A stretch of 44,978 nucleotides of DNA, taken from NCBI GenBank assembly GCA_025351925.1, contig JANXVC010000368.1:1-44978 (forward strand). Reading direction: 5' to 3'. Below, piece by piece: positions 16,858 through 23,981 of the stretch (its first letter is position 1; the number at the start of each line of letters is the position of its first letter). Under the pieces are notes generated by a model. It was not told the DNA's origin. It did no database searches and worked only from the letters and a program-made list of their open reading frames with translations. The stretch is from Rhodospirillales bacterium. Its GTDB lineage: Bacteria; Pseudomonadota; Alphaproteobacteria; Acetobacterales; Acetobacteraceae. The position numbers were made by a program, and so were the translations under genes.

Positions 16858-17675
16858 CGCTCCGCTTTGCCTATAACACTAACGGCGCCGCCAACCATCG
16901 GCTCGACGACGCCTTGGCGCTGATCGCGGATGCCGGCTATGACGGCGTCGCGCTGACGCTTGATATCCACCATTTGGACCCGTTTTCCGACGATTTCCCC
17001 GCCGAGCGCCGGCGCGTCGCGGCCCGGCTGCGACAGCTTGGCCTTGCTTCCGTGATCGAGACTGGCGCGCGCTTCCTGCTGGACCCACGAGCCAAGCATG
17101 AACCCACGTTGCTGACTGCCGATCCCGCCGGCCGGGCTCGCCGGGTCGAGTTTTTGTCCCGCGCGCTCGAGGTCGCGGCCGAGACGGGCGCGGACGCCAT
17201 GTCGTTCTGGGCGGGCGTGCCGAAGCCTGATGTCGCGCCGGATGACGCGAGGGCCTGGCTGCGCGACGGCGCCGAGCAGGTCGCGCGCCGGGCGGCGGAT
17301 TTGGGCACGACGGCGGCGCTGGAACCTGAACCCGGCATGCTGATCGAAACCGTCGATGACTGGGCGGCGCTGGCAATTCCTGGGCTGCTTTTGGCACTGG
17401 ACACCGGTCACTGCATCGTCACCGGCGAGCGCGAGCCGGCGGCGGCGGTCACGGAGTTCGCACCGCATCTCGGCACCGTTACGATCGAGGACATGAAACG
17501 CGGCGTCCACGTCCACCTTCCGTTTGGCGAGGGCGATATGGATGTACCGGGGGTATTGCGCTCTCTGCGGGCAATTGGCTTCCAGAAGCTGATCTGCGTC
17601 GAGGTGTCACGGGAAAGCCATCGCGCCGACACGATCATCCCGGCATCCCTGGCCTACTTAAGGGCTGCGGCATGA
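16854..17675 (+). CDS. Xylose isomerase-like TIM-barrel protein
   Basis: A 273-aa AP-endonuclease-2/xylose-isomerase family barrel (PF01261), starting at GTG 16854 in a 4-base overlap with the YcaO gene. Candidate metal ligands lie in LEPEPGM (156-162), LDTGHC (182-187), the HVHLPFGEGDMD segment (219-230) and CVEVSRE (248-254). Relatives include IolE/IolI-type inosose enzymes, hydroxypyruvate isomerase and sugar epimerases. Together with Ino1 and a Gfo/Idh/MocA dehydrogenase, an epimerase or dehydratase acting on a keto-cyclitol or keto-sugar is plausible. Downstream it overlaps the glycosyltransferase by ATGA. Confidence 0.85.
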   Translation: MTLRFAYNTNGAANHRLDDALALIADAGYDGVALTLDIHHLDPFSDDFPAERRRVAARLRQLGLASVIETGARFLLDPRAKHEPTLLTADPAGRARRVEFLSRALEVAAETGADAMSFWAGVPKPDVAPDDARAWLRDGAEQVARRAADLGTTAALEPEPGMLIETVDDWAALAIPGLLLALDTGHCIVTGEREPAAAVTEFAPHLGTVTIEDMKRGVHVHLPFGEGDMDVPGVLRSLRAIGFQKLICVEVSRESHRADTIIPASLAYLRAAA

Positions 17676-18892
17676 GGATTTGCTTCGTCAGCCGGCGCTT
17701 CTTCCCGGCGATCTCGGGTATGAGCGTCTATGCGCTGAATCTGCTGCGTGAACTTGTGGCGGCCGGGCACGACGTGACCATGATCAGCCAGTTTCGCGGC
17801 GACGCGTTTGGCCGCCAAGTGTATGGCGGCGGCCCACCGCCCGAGGTGCCCGGCGTCCGCGTGATTGGCCTGGAGCAGGTCGGCGAGCAGGATCGCGGCG
17901 ACTTCGAGCGCGACGTCGCCAACATGGTCGCGGCCGTCACGACCGAGCACGCGCGCCAGCCTTTCGACGTGCTGCACGCCCAGTATGGCTATCCCTGCGG
18001 CTGGGCGGTGCTGGAGGCGTCACGCATTCTCGGCGTGCCCAACGTCGTGTCGATCCAGGGCGGCGACGGGCACTGGGTCGGGAGCTGCTGCGAGACGCAC
18101 CGGCTGGCGATGACGCGCGTGCTGGACCACGCGAACGCCGTGCTGATCGGCTGCGAGTCGTTCGCGCAGGAGGTTGTGCAGCGTTTGGGCACCGATCGCG
18201 CCCGTTTCACGATCGTGCCTGGCGCCGTCGATATCGACCGCTTCCATCCAGATCCCGCACGGGCCGAGGCGGATGTGCCCACGATGCTTTATCACGGCCG
18301 GGTTGATGCACGGAAAGGCGTGCTGGACCTGCTGGACGCTGCGCGGCAGTTGCAGGAGACCGGGGACAGGTTCCGGCTGCTGATCTCCGGCATCGGGCCG
18401 ACCTTCGACGAGACTGCCGCGTCGATCCCGCTGCTGGGATTGCAGGACCAGGTGGAAATGAGCGGCTACGTTGAATACGCCGACGTGCCGGCGGTGTATC
18501 GCCGGGCCGACATCTTCGTCTCGCCGACCTATGCCGAGGGCTTTAGCAACACAATCCTAGAGGCGATGGCGAGCCGCCTCGCCGTCGTGTCCTGCCGGTC
18601 GGTCGGTGTGGTGGACTGCATCCGGGACGGCGAGAACGGCCTGCTGACCGAACCCGGCGACCGGGACGGCTTGGCAGAGGCGCTGCGGCGGGTTCTGCGG
18701 GACGGCGCATTGCGCCGGCGGCTGGCGCATGCAGCTCTCGACGAGTGCCGGGCGGTCTATTCATGGTCCAAGGTCGGCCGTCAGATCATGAACGTTTACG
18801 CGGCGGTCGCGGGACATGCGCCGGATCTGGCCTGGTCGCCGCAGCTGCCCATCACCCCCTGTCGCTTTCGCACCGAGCCACATCTGCTGTAG
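17672..18892 (+). CDS. GT4-family glycosyltransferase (MshA/BshA-like class)
   Basis: A 406-aa GT-B enzyme. The N-terminal acceptor domain starts FVSRRFFPAISGM with the Gly-containing loop; the C-terminal donor domain has YHGRVDARKG (207-216, Arg210 and Lys215 for diphosphate binding) and EGFSNTILEAMA (289-300), the E-x7-E signature. It acts in the cytosol or at the membrane face with a nucleotide sugar donor. It follows the TIM barrel by an ATGA overlap and abuts the PIG-L deacetylase. The GT4-then-PIG-L order recalls MshA/MshB (mycothiol) and BshA/BshB (bacillithiol), where an N-acetylglucosaminyl acceptor is made and then deacetylated. Here inositol phosphate from Ino1 is the obvious acceptor candidate, but this is inference. 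Confidence 0.9.
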   Translation: MRICFVSRRFFPAISGMSVYALNLLRELVAAGHDVTMISQFRGDAFGRQVYGGGPPPEVPGVRVIGLEQVGEQDRGDFERDVANMVAAVTTEHARQPFDVLHAQYGYPCGWAVLEASRILGVPNVVSIQGGDGHWVGSCCETHRLAMTRVLDHANAVLIGCESFAQEVVQRLGTDRARFTIVPGAVDIDRFHPDPARAEADVPTMLYHGRVDARKGVLDLLDAARQLQETGDRFRLLISGIGPTFDETAASIPLLGLQDQVEMSGYVEYADVPAVYRRADIFVSPTYAEGFSNTILEAMASRLAVVSCRSVGVVDCIRDGENGLLTEPGDRDGLAEALRRVLRDGALRRRLAHAALDECRAVYSWSKVGRQIMNVYAAVAGHAPDLAWSPQLPITPCRFRTEPHLL

Positions 18893-19657
18893 ATGCCTAC
18901 AGCGCTGTTCCTGTCCCCGCATCTGGACGACGCCGCGTTCTCCTGTGGCGGGTTGATGGCGCAGCTGGCCGATGCCGGCTGGCGCAGCGTGATGGCTACG
19001 GCGTTCACCGCAACCGTGCTGCCCGTCACGGGCTTCGCCTTGGCGTGTCAGCTCGACAAGGGCTTGGGACCCGAGATCGACTACATGGCTTTGCGGCGGA
19101 ACGAGGACCGGACGGCGGCGGCGATATTGGGCGTGACCGACCTGCGCTGGCTCGAACTGCCAGAGGCCCCGCATCGTGGCTACCCCGCGGCGGCCGAGTT
19201 ATTCGGCGCCATCCGGTCGGATGACGAGATCTGGCGTCCGCTCGCCGCTGAGATCGCGGCGTTGGTGGACGAGATGCGACCGGATCTGGTTCTGGCGCCG
19301 CAGGGATTGGGCAACCACGTGGACCACCGGCAGATGATCCGTGCCGTGTTGCAGGTGGCACCGCAGCATCTTGCCTTCTATCGGGACACGCCCTACGCCA
19401 TCCGCAACCCAAATGCGGTTTTGAACGTAGAAGCGTCGGGAATGCACGAGTGCGCGTTGGGGATCACGGACGGGCTGCAGCGCAAGATTGCCGCATCCTG
19501 CACCTATGGCAGCCAAATCGGCTTCCAGTTCGGCGGTCCCGCTCCGCTCGCCGCGGCATTGCGGGAGTTTGCTGTGCGCGAAGGGCAGGGGCGTCCGGCC
19601 GAGCGCTTCCTGGCGGGTTCGAACGCTGCCTTGGATCTGCTTTCAGGCAGCCATTAG
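18893..19657 (+). CDS. PIG-L family deacetylase (LmbE-like)
   Basis: Zinc-dependent N-acetylglucosaminyl deacetylase family, 254 aa. The zinc and catalytic motif PHLDD is at 9-13 (usual form PHPDD or AHPDDE), and the second zinc motif NHVDHRQ at 141-147 has the expected His pair. The ATG immediately follows the TAG of the glycosyltransferase gene, so the two are surely co-translated. Family members remove an acetyl group from GlcNAc-inositol (MshB), GlcNAc-malate (BshB) or GlcNAc-PI. The natural prediction is deacetylation of the GT4 product to expose an amine, which could then be acylated, methylated or otherwise modified. Confidence 0.92.
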   Translation: MPTALFLSPHLDDAAFSCGGLMAQLADAGWRSVMATAFTATVLPVTGFALACQLDKGLGPEIDYMALRRNEDRTAAAILGVTDLRWLELPEAPHRGYPAAAELFGAIRSDDEIWRPLAAEIAALVDEMRPDLVLAPQGLGNHVDHRQMIRAVLQVAPQHLAFYRDTPYAIRNPNAVLNVEASGMHECALGITDGLQRKIAASCTYGSQIGFQFGGPAPLAAALREFAVREGQGRPAERFLAGSNAALDLLSGSH

Positions 19658-19724
19658 GCGGCCATATTGTAGGGGTAAGATCATTGCTGTCTCACCTCCT
19701 CTCAGACTACAGGCCGCAACGGCA

Positions 19725-21578
19725 ATGAAGATGCAACCGCTCCGCGACTCGATTTTATTGGACCAGGCGGCCGCAAGCCTTTGCCAGGTCAGTTTGCTGC
19801 GTTCGGCGCCGGGCTGGCTGCGGCGCGCGGCGTTTGTCGTTCCAATCCTGGGCGCCACGGCGCTGGCGACCGGGCTCGCCGCATCCCTGACCGCGGACAT
19901 CGCCGATCCGTTGCGTCTGCCTTTGCTGGCGTTGTTGGCGGTCAATGTTTTGTACATGGCCCTTACTGGCTGGCCGACCGTGCTGGGCTTTCTCGCCCGG
20001 CTGTTCGGCCGTGCTTTGCAGGTCTCGGCGATACCCTCAGGCAAGAGCCGAACTGCCCTAGTCATGCCGATCCATCAGGAGGACCCGCGCGCGGTGTTCC
20101 CCGCGATCGAGGTGATGGCGCGGGCAATCGCCGCCGCGAGGCTGCAGAACGTCGATCTGTTCATTCTGTCTGACACGCATGACCCGGCGATCGCCGCCGA
20201 GGAGGCGCGGGCCTTTGCGGTGCTTCGCGCCCGGGCGGACAAAGGTGCCGCGCTGCACTACCGCCGCCGCACCATCAACACCGGCCGCAAGGTCGGCAAC
20301 CTGGCGGAGTTCTGCGCCACGTGGGGCAGCCGATATGACTATATGATCGTGCTCGATGCCGACAGCCTGATGGGTGTCGGCGCGATCACGACCCTGATCG
20401 GCCTGATGGACGCCAACCCGGCGGCGGGCATGGTGCAGACCGTGCCCTACCCCGTCGGCCGGGAGACGCTGTTTGCCCGGGTGCAGCAGTTCTCCGCCCG
20501 GCTCTATACGCCGATGCTGGTCGAGGGCCTGACGTTCTGGCAGCAGGGCGACGGCAACTACTGGGGCCATAATGCCATCGTGCGCATCGCGCCGTTCATG
20601 GCGCATTGCTGCCTGCCCGTCTTGCCGGGACGGGAGCCGTTCGGCGGCGAGATCCTGTGCCACGATGTGGTGGAGGCCGGGCTGATGCGCGCCGCCGGGT
20701 GGGACGTGTGGGTGCTGCCGCAGGTGACCGAGAGCTACGAGGCGCTGCCGGCCAACCTTGTTGACTACGCCAGCCGCGAGCGTCGCTGGTGCCAGGGCAA
20801 CCTGCAGCATGCGAGGCTGCTGCGTTATCCTGGATTGCGCCCCGTCGGGCGGTTTCATTTGGGCTACGGCGTGATGCACTACGTGTCCGGTCCCTTGGCG
20901 GTGCTGTTCCTGGCGCTCGCGACGCTCGACTCGGCGCTTGGCGGCGGCTTCGTGCCGGCGGTGCTGCTTGGCGCCGGGGCAGCGCATACCGCTCTGGCGG
21001 TGCTGGTGCTCGGCCTGCTTTATGCTGGCAAGCTGCTGAGCCTGGGATCCGCATTGTTCGACGACCGGGAGGCGCAGTCCTATGGCGGTCGGCTCCGTCT
21101 GCTCGCCAGTGCGGCGCTGGAACAGGTGGCAGCCCTGATAATCTCGGCGATGCTAATCGTGTTCTATACCCGCTACGTCGCCGCCCTGCTGCTCGGGCAG
21201 ACGGTGCGCTGGGATGCGCAGCCACGGGACGACCGCGGCGTTTCGTGGGCGGAGGGCTGGCTGCGGCTGCGCGGCACGCTGTTGGTGGGTGCCGGCTGGA
21301 CCTTGCTGTTGCTGCGGATGGATGTGGCTCTGCTCGCCTGGTGCGCGCCGCTGCTGTTCGGTCTCGTGCTGTCGCTGCCTATGGCGATCCTGTCCAGCCG
21401 AACCGGCCTCGGCAGCCTTGCGCGTCGGCTAGGCCTGTTCCTGACGCCTGAGGAACTGTCGCCGACGCCGATCCTGCGCGCGTTTCAGCGGGCGATGGCC
21501 GGGCGGCTGGTCACTGAGCGTCCGCACTCCTCGATGACCGGGCTTCAATTAGCCTCCAGCACCGCCGACGGGGACTGA
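19725..21578 (+). CDS. opgH: OpgH/MdoH-like membrane glucan glucosyltransferase
   Basis: GT2-family inner-membrane synthase, 617 aa, shorter than the roughly 700-850 of classical OpgH. Two N-terminal membrane helices (about 35-95) precede a cytosolic GT-A domain with DADS (211-214), GDGNYWGHNAIV (275-286), CHDVVEAG (312-319) and RERRWCQGN (351-359, the Q/RxxRW-type motif). Several C-terminal helices follow. The family polymerises beta-1,2-glucan backbones of osmoregulated periplasmic glucans using UDP-glucose and acyl carrier protein. I choose ATG 19725; an in-frame extension upstream runs through the PIG-L gene and is not coding. A 67-base gap precedes it, so a second promoter is possible. 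No opgG homolog is next to it. Confidence 0.88.
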   Translation: MKMQPLRDSILLDQAAASLCQVSLLRSAPGWLRRAAFVVPILGATALATGLAASLTADIADPLRLPLLALLAVNVLYMALTGWPTVLGFLARLFGRALQVSAIPSGKSRTALVMPIHQEDPRAVFPAIEVMARAIAAARLQNVDLFILSDTHDPAIAAEEARAFAVLRARADKGAALHYRRRTINTGRKVGNLAEFCATWGSRYDYMIVLDADSLMGVGAITTLIGLMDANPAAGMVQTVPYPVGRETLFARVQQFSARLYTPMLVEGLTFWQQGDGNYWGHNAIVRIAPFMAHCCLPVLPGREPFGGEILCHDVVEAGLMRAAGWDVWVLPQVTESYEALPANLVDYASRERRWCQGNLQHARLLRYPGLRPVGRFHLGYGVMHYVSGPLAVLFLALATLDSALGGGFVPAVLLGAGAAHTALAVLVLGLLYAGKLLSLGSALFDDREAQSYGGRLRLLASAALEQVAALIISAMLIVFYTRYVAALLLGQTVRWDAQPRDDRGVSWAEGWLRLRGTLLVGAGWTLLLLRMDVALLAWCAPLLFGLVLSLPMAILSSRTGLGSLARRLGLFLTPEELSPTPILRAFQRAMAGRLVTERPHSSMTGLQLASSTADGD

Positions 21579-21582
21579 CACC

Positions 21583-22008
21583 ATGCGCCAAACCGTCGCC
21601 GCCCTATTGCTGATATTCGGATGGGTTGGGCCTGGCTGGGCTCAGACCGAGCTGTCGGCCGCTGACCGGGCAGCGATCCGCACCGTGATTACTCAGCAGA
21701 TCGAGGCGTTCCAGCACGACGATGGCGAGGCGGCGTATGCGTTCGCCTCTCCCAGCATCCAGGAACAATTTGGCAATCCAGGCCGTTTCCTGGATATGGT
21801 GCGTCGGGCCTACCCCGCCGTGCACCGGCCGCGCACGGTGGATTTTTCCGAGCTTCTGACCGGCGACAATGCCATCGTGCAACAGGTCGAACTGGTTGGT
21901 CCGGATGGCGAGCCCGCGCTGGCGCTGTATTCGATGGAGCGGGATTCTAGCGGGCTATGGCGGATCAGTGGTTGCACTTTGGTTCGGAGTGCTCGCATCG
22001 GTACTTGA
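21583..22008 (+). CDS. DUF4864 secreted or periplasmic protein
   Basis: A 141-aa protein with an N-terminal signal peptide (hydrophobic core LLLIFGWVGPGWA, probable cleavage near residue 20). The mature part fits DUF4864: helix IRTVITQQIEAFQHDD, the AYAFASPSIQEQFG segment and strands ending in LWRISGC. The fold is probably NTF2-like (SnoaL type). The function is unknown. It starts 4 bases after the glucan synthase stop and is surely in the same transcript. Confidence 0.82.
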   Translation: MRQTVAALLLIFGWVGPGWAQTELSAADRAAIRTVITQQIEAFQHDDGEAAYAFASPSIQEQFGNPGRFLDMVRRAYPAVHRPRTVDFSELLTGDNAIVQQVELVGPDGEPALALYSMERDSSGLWRISGCTLVRSARIGT

Positions 22009-22048
22009 AACGTTGTGGCTCTGCATCTAGTCGGATAGGGTGCCTTAG

Positions 22049-22067
22049 GACTCAAGGACTCAAGGAG
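22049..22067 (+). promoter_or_regulatory. Tandem 8-base repeat carrying the ribosome site
   Basis: GACTCAAG occurs twice head to tail (22049-22056 and 22057-22064) and runs into GAG, giving AAGGAG at 22062-22067, 7 bases before ATG 22075. The first copy gives a weaker AAGGA 5-6 bases further up. The duplication may adjust translation of the downstream beta-helix gene. This is seen directly; the effect is inferred. Confidence 0.55.
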
Positions 22068-22074
22068 TACGACA

Positions 22075-23016
22075 ATGGCCGCATCACTAACGCGCCTCGC
22101 TGCACTGACAGGGCTGTTCGCCGTCGTTGCCTTGGGTACCCAGGCTCGGACGCTCGACGTTGGTGAGGGCAAGACCTACATCCTGCCATCTCTCGCCGCC
22201 GCTGCCGCCCGCGATGGTGATGTCGTCAAGATCTTCCCCGGCGAGTATTTCGACTGCGCCGTCTGGAAAGCCAATAAGCTGGTGGTGGAGGGCGTCGGCG
22301 CCGCGGATAAGGTTGTGATCACCGATAAGACCTGCAACGGTAAGGCGCTGTTCATCACCACCGGCGCCGACGTCACGATACGTAACCTTACATTGACGCG
22401 CGCCCGCGTGCCCGACGCGAACGGCGCCGGCATCCGCGGCGAGGGAGAGAAGCTGCTCGTCGAGGGCGTCCGGTTCATCAACGACGAGAATGGCATCCTG
22501 ACCGGCTTTGACGGCTCGACCATCATCGTCCGCGACAGCGTCTTCGAGGGGAACGGCACCTGCGAACAGGCCTGCTCGCACGGCATCTACGTCGGCAATT
22601 CCAAGCTGCTGCGCGTCGAACGATCGCATTTCAGCGACACCAAGCGGGGTCATCACATCAAGTCCCGAGCCCAGCGGACTGAGATCATTGGCAACACGAT
22701 CGCCGACGGTCCCGAGGGCACGGCGAGCTACCTGATCGACATTCCCAACGGCGGCTCGGTGGTCATCCGCGACAACACGATGGACAAGGGGCCGATGGCC
22801 GAAAACCGCAGCACCGCCATCGAAATCGGCGCCGAGGGCGTGACCCAAGCGACCCGCGAGCTGCTGATTGAGAACAACAATTTCAATAATTCCGGCTCTT
22901 ACGATACGATGTTTGTCTCGAACTTCACTGCGACCAAGGCCGTGGTGCGCGGCAACCACATCTCGGGCCGGGTAAAGGCACTGCGCGGCGACGGCGAAGT
23001 GACCGCGGCCCGCTGA
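22075..23016 (+). CDS. Secreted right-handed beta-helix protein (paralog A)
   Basis: A 313-aa protein with a signal peptide (LFAVVALGTQA, cleavage near residue 24). The mature part has parallel beta-helix coils from about residue 45 to 300. It shares with the 6602 gene the motifs NGAGIR (116-121), HGIYVG (169-174), GHHIKSRA (192-199) and YLID (219-222). The HxIYVG / HxxKSRA / YxID set is a good candidate for an active or ligand-binding site on one face of the helix. Cys61 and Cys87 (also Cys163 and Cys167) could form disulfides, fitting a periplasmic or extracellular site. Strong AAGGAG ribosome site. Context suggests a role in processing or binding the glucan or glycan made by the operon. 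Confidence 0.85.
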   Translation: MAASLTRLAALTGLFAVVALGTQARTLDVGEGKTYILPSLAAAAARDGDVVKIFPGEYFDCAVWKANKLVVEGVGAADKVVITDKTCNGKALFITTGADVTIRNLTLTRARVPDANGAGIRGEGEKLLVEGVRFINDENGILTGFDGSTIIVRDSVFEGNGTCEQACSHGIYVGNSKLLRVERSHFSDTKRGHHIKSRAQRTEIIGNTIADGPEGTASYLIDIPNGGSVVIRDNTMDKGPMAENRSTAIEIGAEGVTQATRELLIENNNFNNSGSYDTMFVSNFTATKAVVRGNHISGRVKALRGDGEVTAAR

Positions 23017-23024
23017 TCCCGCGG

Positions 23025-23981
23025 ATGCGTGCGGTCCTGCTCGCCATGGCGCTCCTGGCGGCCGTGCCAGCAAAGGCACGCACCTTGAGCGTCGGGCCCG
23101 ACCAGGAGTTCGACAGGCCGTCGCTCGCGATCGCGGTCGCAGCCGAGGGCGACACTGTGCTGATCGAGCCCGGCACCTATTATGACTGCGCCAGTTGGGC
23201 CGCGAATGGCATCACCATCGCGGGCCGAGCGCCCGGCGTCGTGCTGACCGATACGACGTGCGGAGCCAAGGCAATCCTGGTTATCCAAGGCGACGACACC
23301 GTCGTGCGTGACCTGACGCTGGCGCGGGCGAGGGTGCCGGACGGCAATGGCGCCGGCGTGCGGCTCGAAGGGCAGTCATTGCTGCTGCAGCGCGTGCAGT
23401 TCGTGAACAACGAGGTCGGCATGATCGCCGGCATCGGAGGTCCCGGAACGATCCGCGTCGAGCAGTGCCGGTTCGAGGGCGGCGGCGTCGCGGGCGACCA
23501 GCCGTCGGTTGCATTGTCGGTGGGGCCGGTGGCGGCGCTGCAGGTGGCGCAATCGGTGTTCACCGGCGTCAAGGGCAGCCAGGTCGGCTCGTCCGCCATG
23601 CAGACCGAGCTCACCGGTAACCGGATCCAGACCTCTCGGCTTGCTGTTTCCGCAGCGGGCGGCGCTCTGCTGCTGGAGGACAACGTTCTGGAGCTTGCAC
23701 ACGACAACACGGGACGGCAGGCGGCGGTGGTGGCGAGCGGCGACACGCGCGTCGTCATGCGGCGGAACCGGCTGGCCAACGACACCGGCCGCCCGGCTGC
23801 GCTGCTGCTGGACTGGACTAGCGAGACGCCGAGGCTGGAGAACAACATCGTCGTGCCGGGCGACCAGGAGGTCCGGTCCGACGGCGTCTGGCGGCATCGT
23901 GTCGGAGCGGTTTTGTTTGAGGCAAAGTCCAGCGTGCGCAGCCTGCTGGGTGCAGCGAAGCGGCAGGTCCTGGGTCAGTGA
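23025..23981 (+). CDS. Secreted right-handed beta-helix protein (paralog B, degenerate site)
   Basis: A 318-aa protein with a short signal peptide (cleavage near residue 18). It aligns with paralog A across the N-terminal coils, including the two Cys (Cys55, Cys79) and NGAGVR (108-113). Where A has HGIYVG and GHHIKSRA, this protein has SVALSVG (161-167) and KGSQVGSS, so the conserved His, Lys and Arg are gone. It also has a C-terminal tail (about 280-318) not seen in A. It may be a non-catalytic binding partner of A. It starts 8 bases after paralog A, and its stop overlaps the next start by GTGA. No strong ribosome site is visible before ATG 23025. Confidence 0.83.
   Translation: MRAVLLAMALLAAVPAKARTLSVGPDQEFDRPSLAIAVAAEGDTVLIEPGTYYDCASWAANGITIAGRAPGVVLTDTTCGAKAILVIQGDDTVVRDLTLARARVPDGNGAGVRLEGQSLLLQRVQFVNNEVGMIAGIGGPGTIRVEQCRFEGGGVAGDQPSVALSVGPVAALQVAQSVFTGVKGSQVGSSAMQTELTGNRIQTSRLAVSAAGGALLLEDNVLELAHDNTGRQAAVVASGDTRVVMRRNRLANDTGRPAALLLDWTSETPRLENNIVVPGDQEVRSDGVWRHRVGAVLFEAKSSVRSLLGAAKRQVLGQ

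Noticed and set aside
11003-19657. A classical mycothiol pathway
   Set aside because: Ino1, GT4 and PIG-L fit, but there is no MshC-like cysteine ligase or MshD-like acetyltransferase, and mycothiol is an actinobacterial compound.
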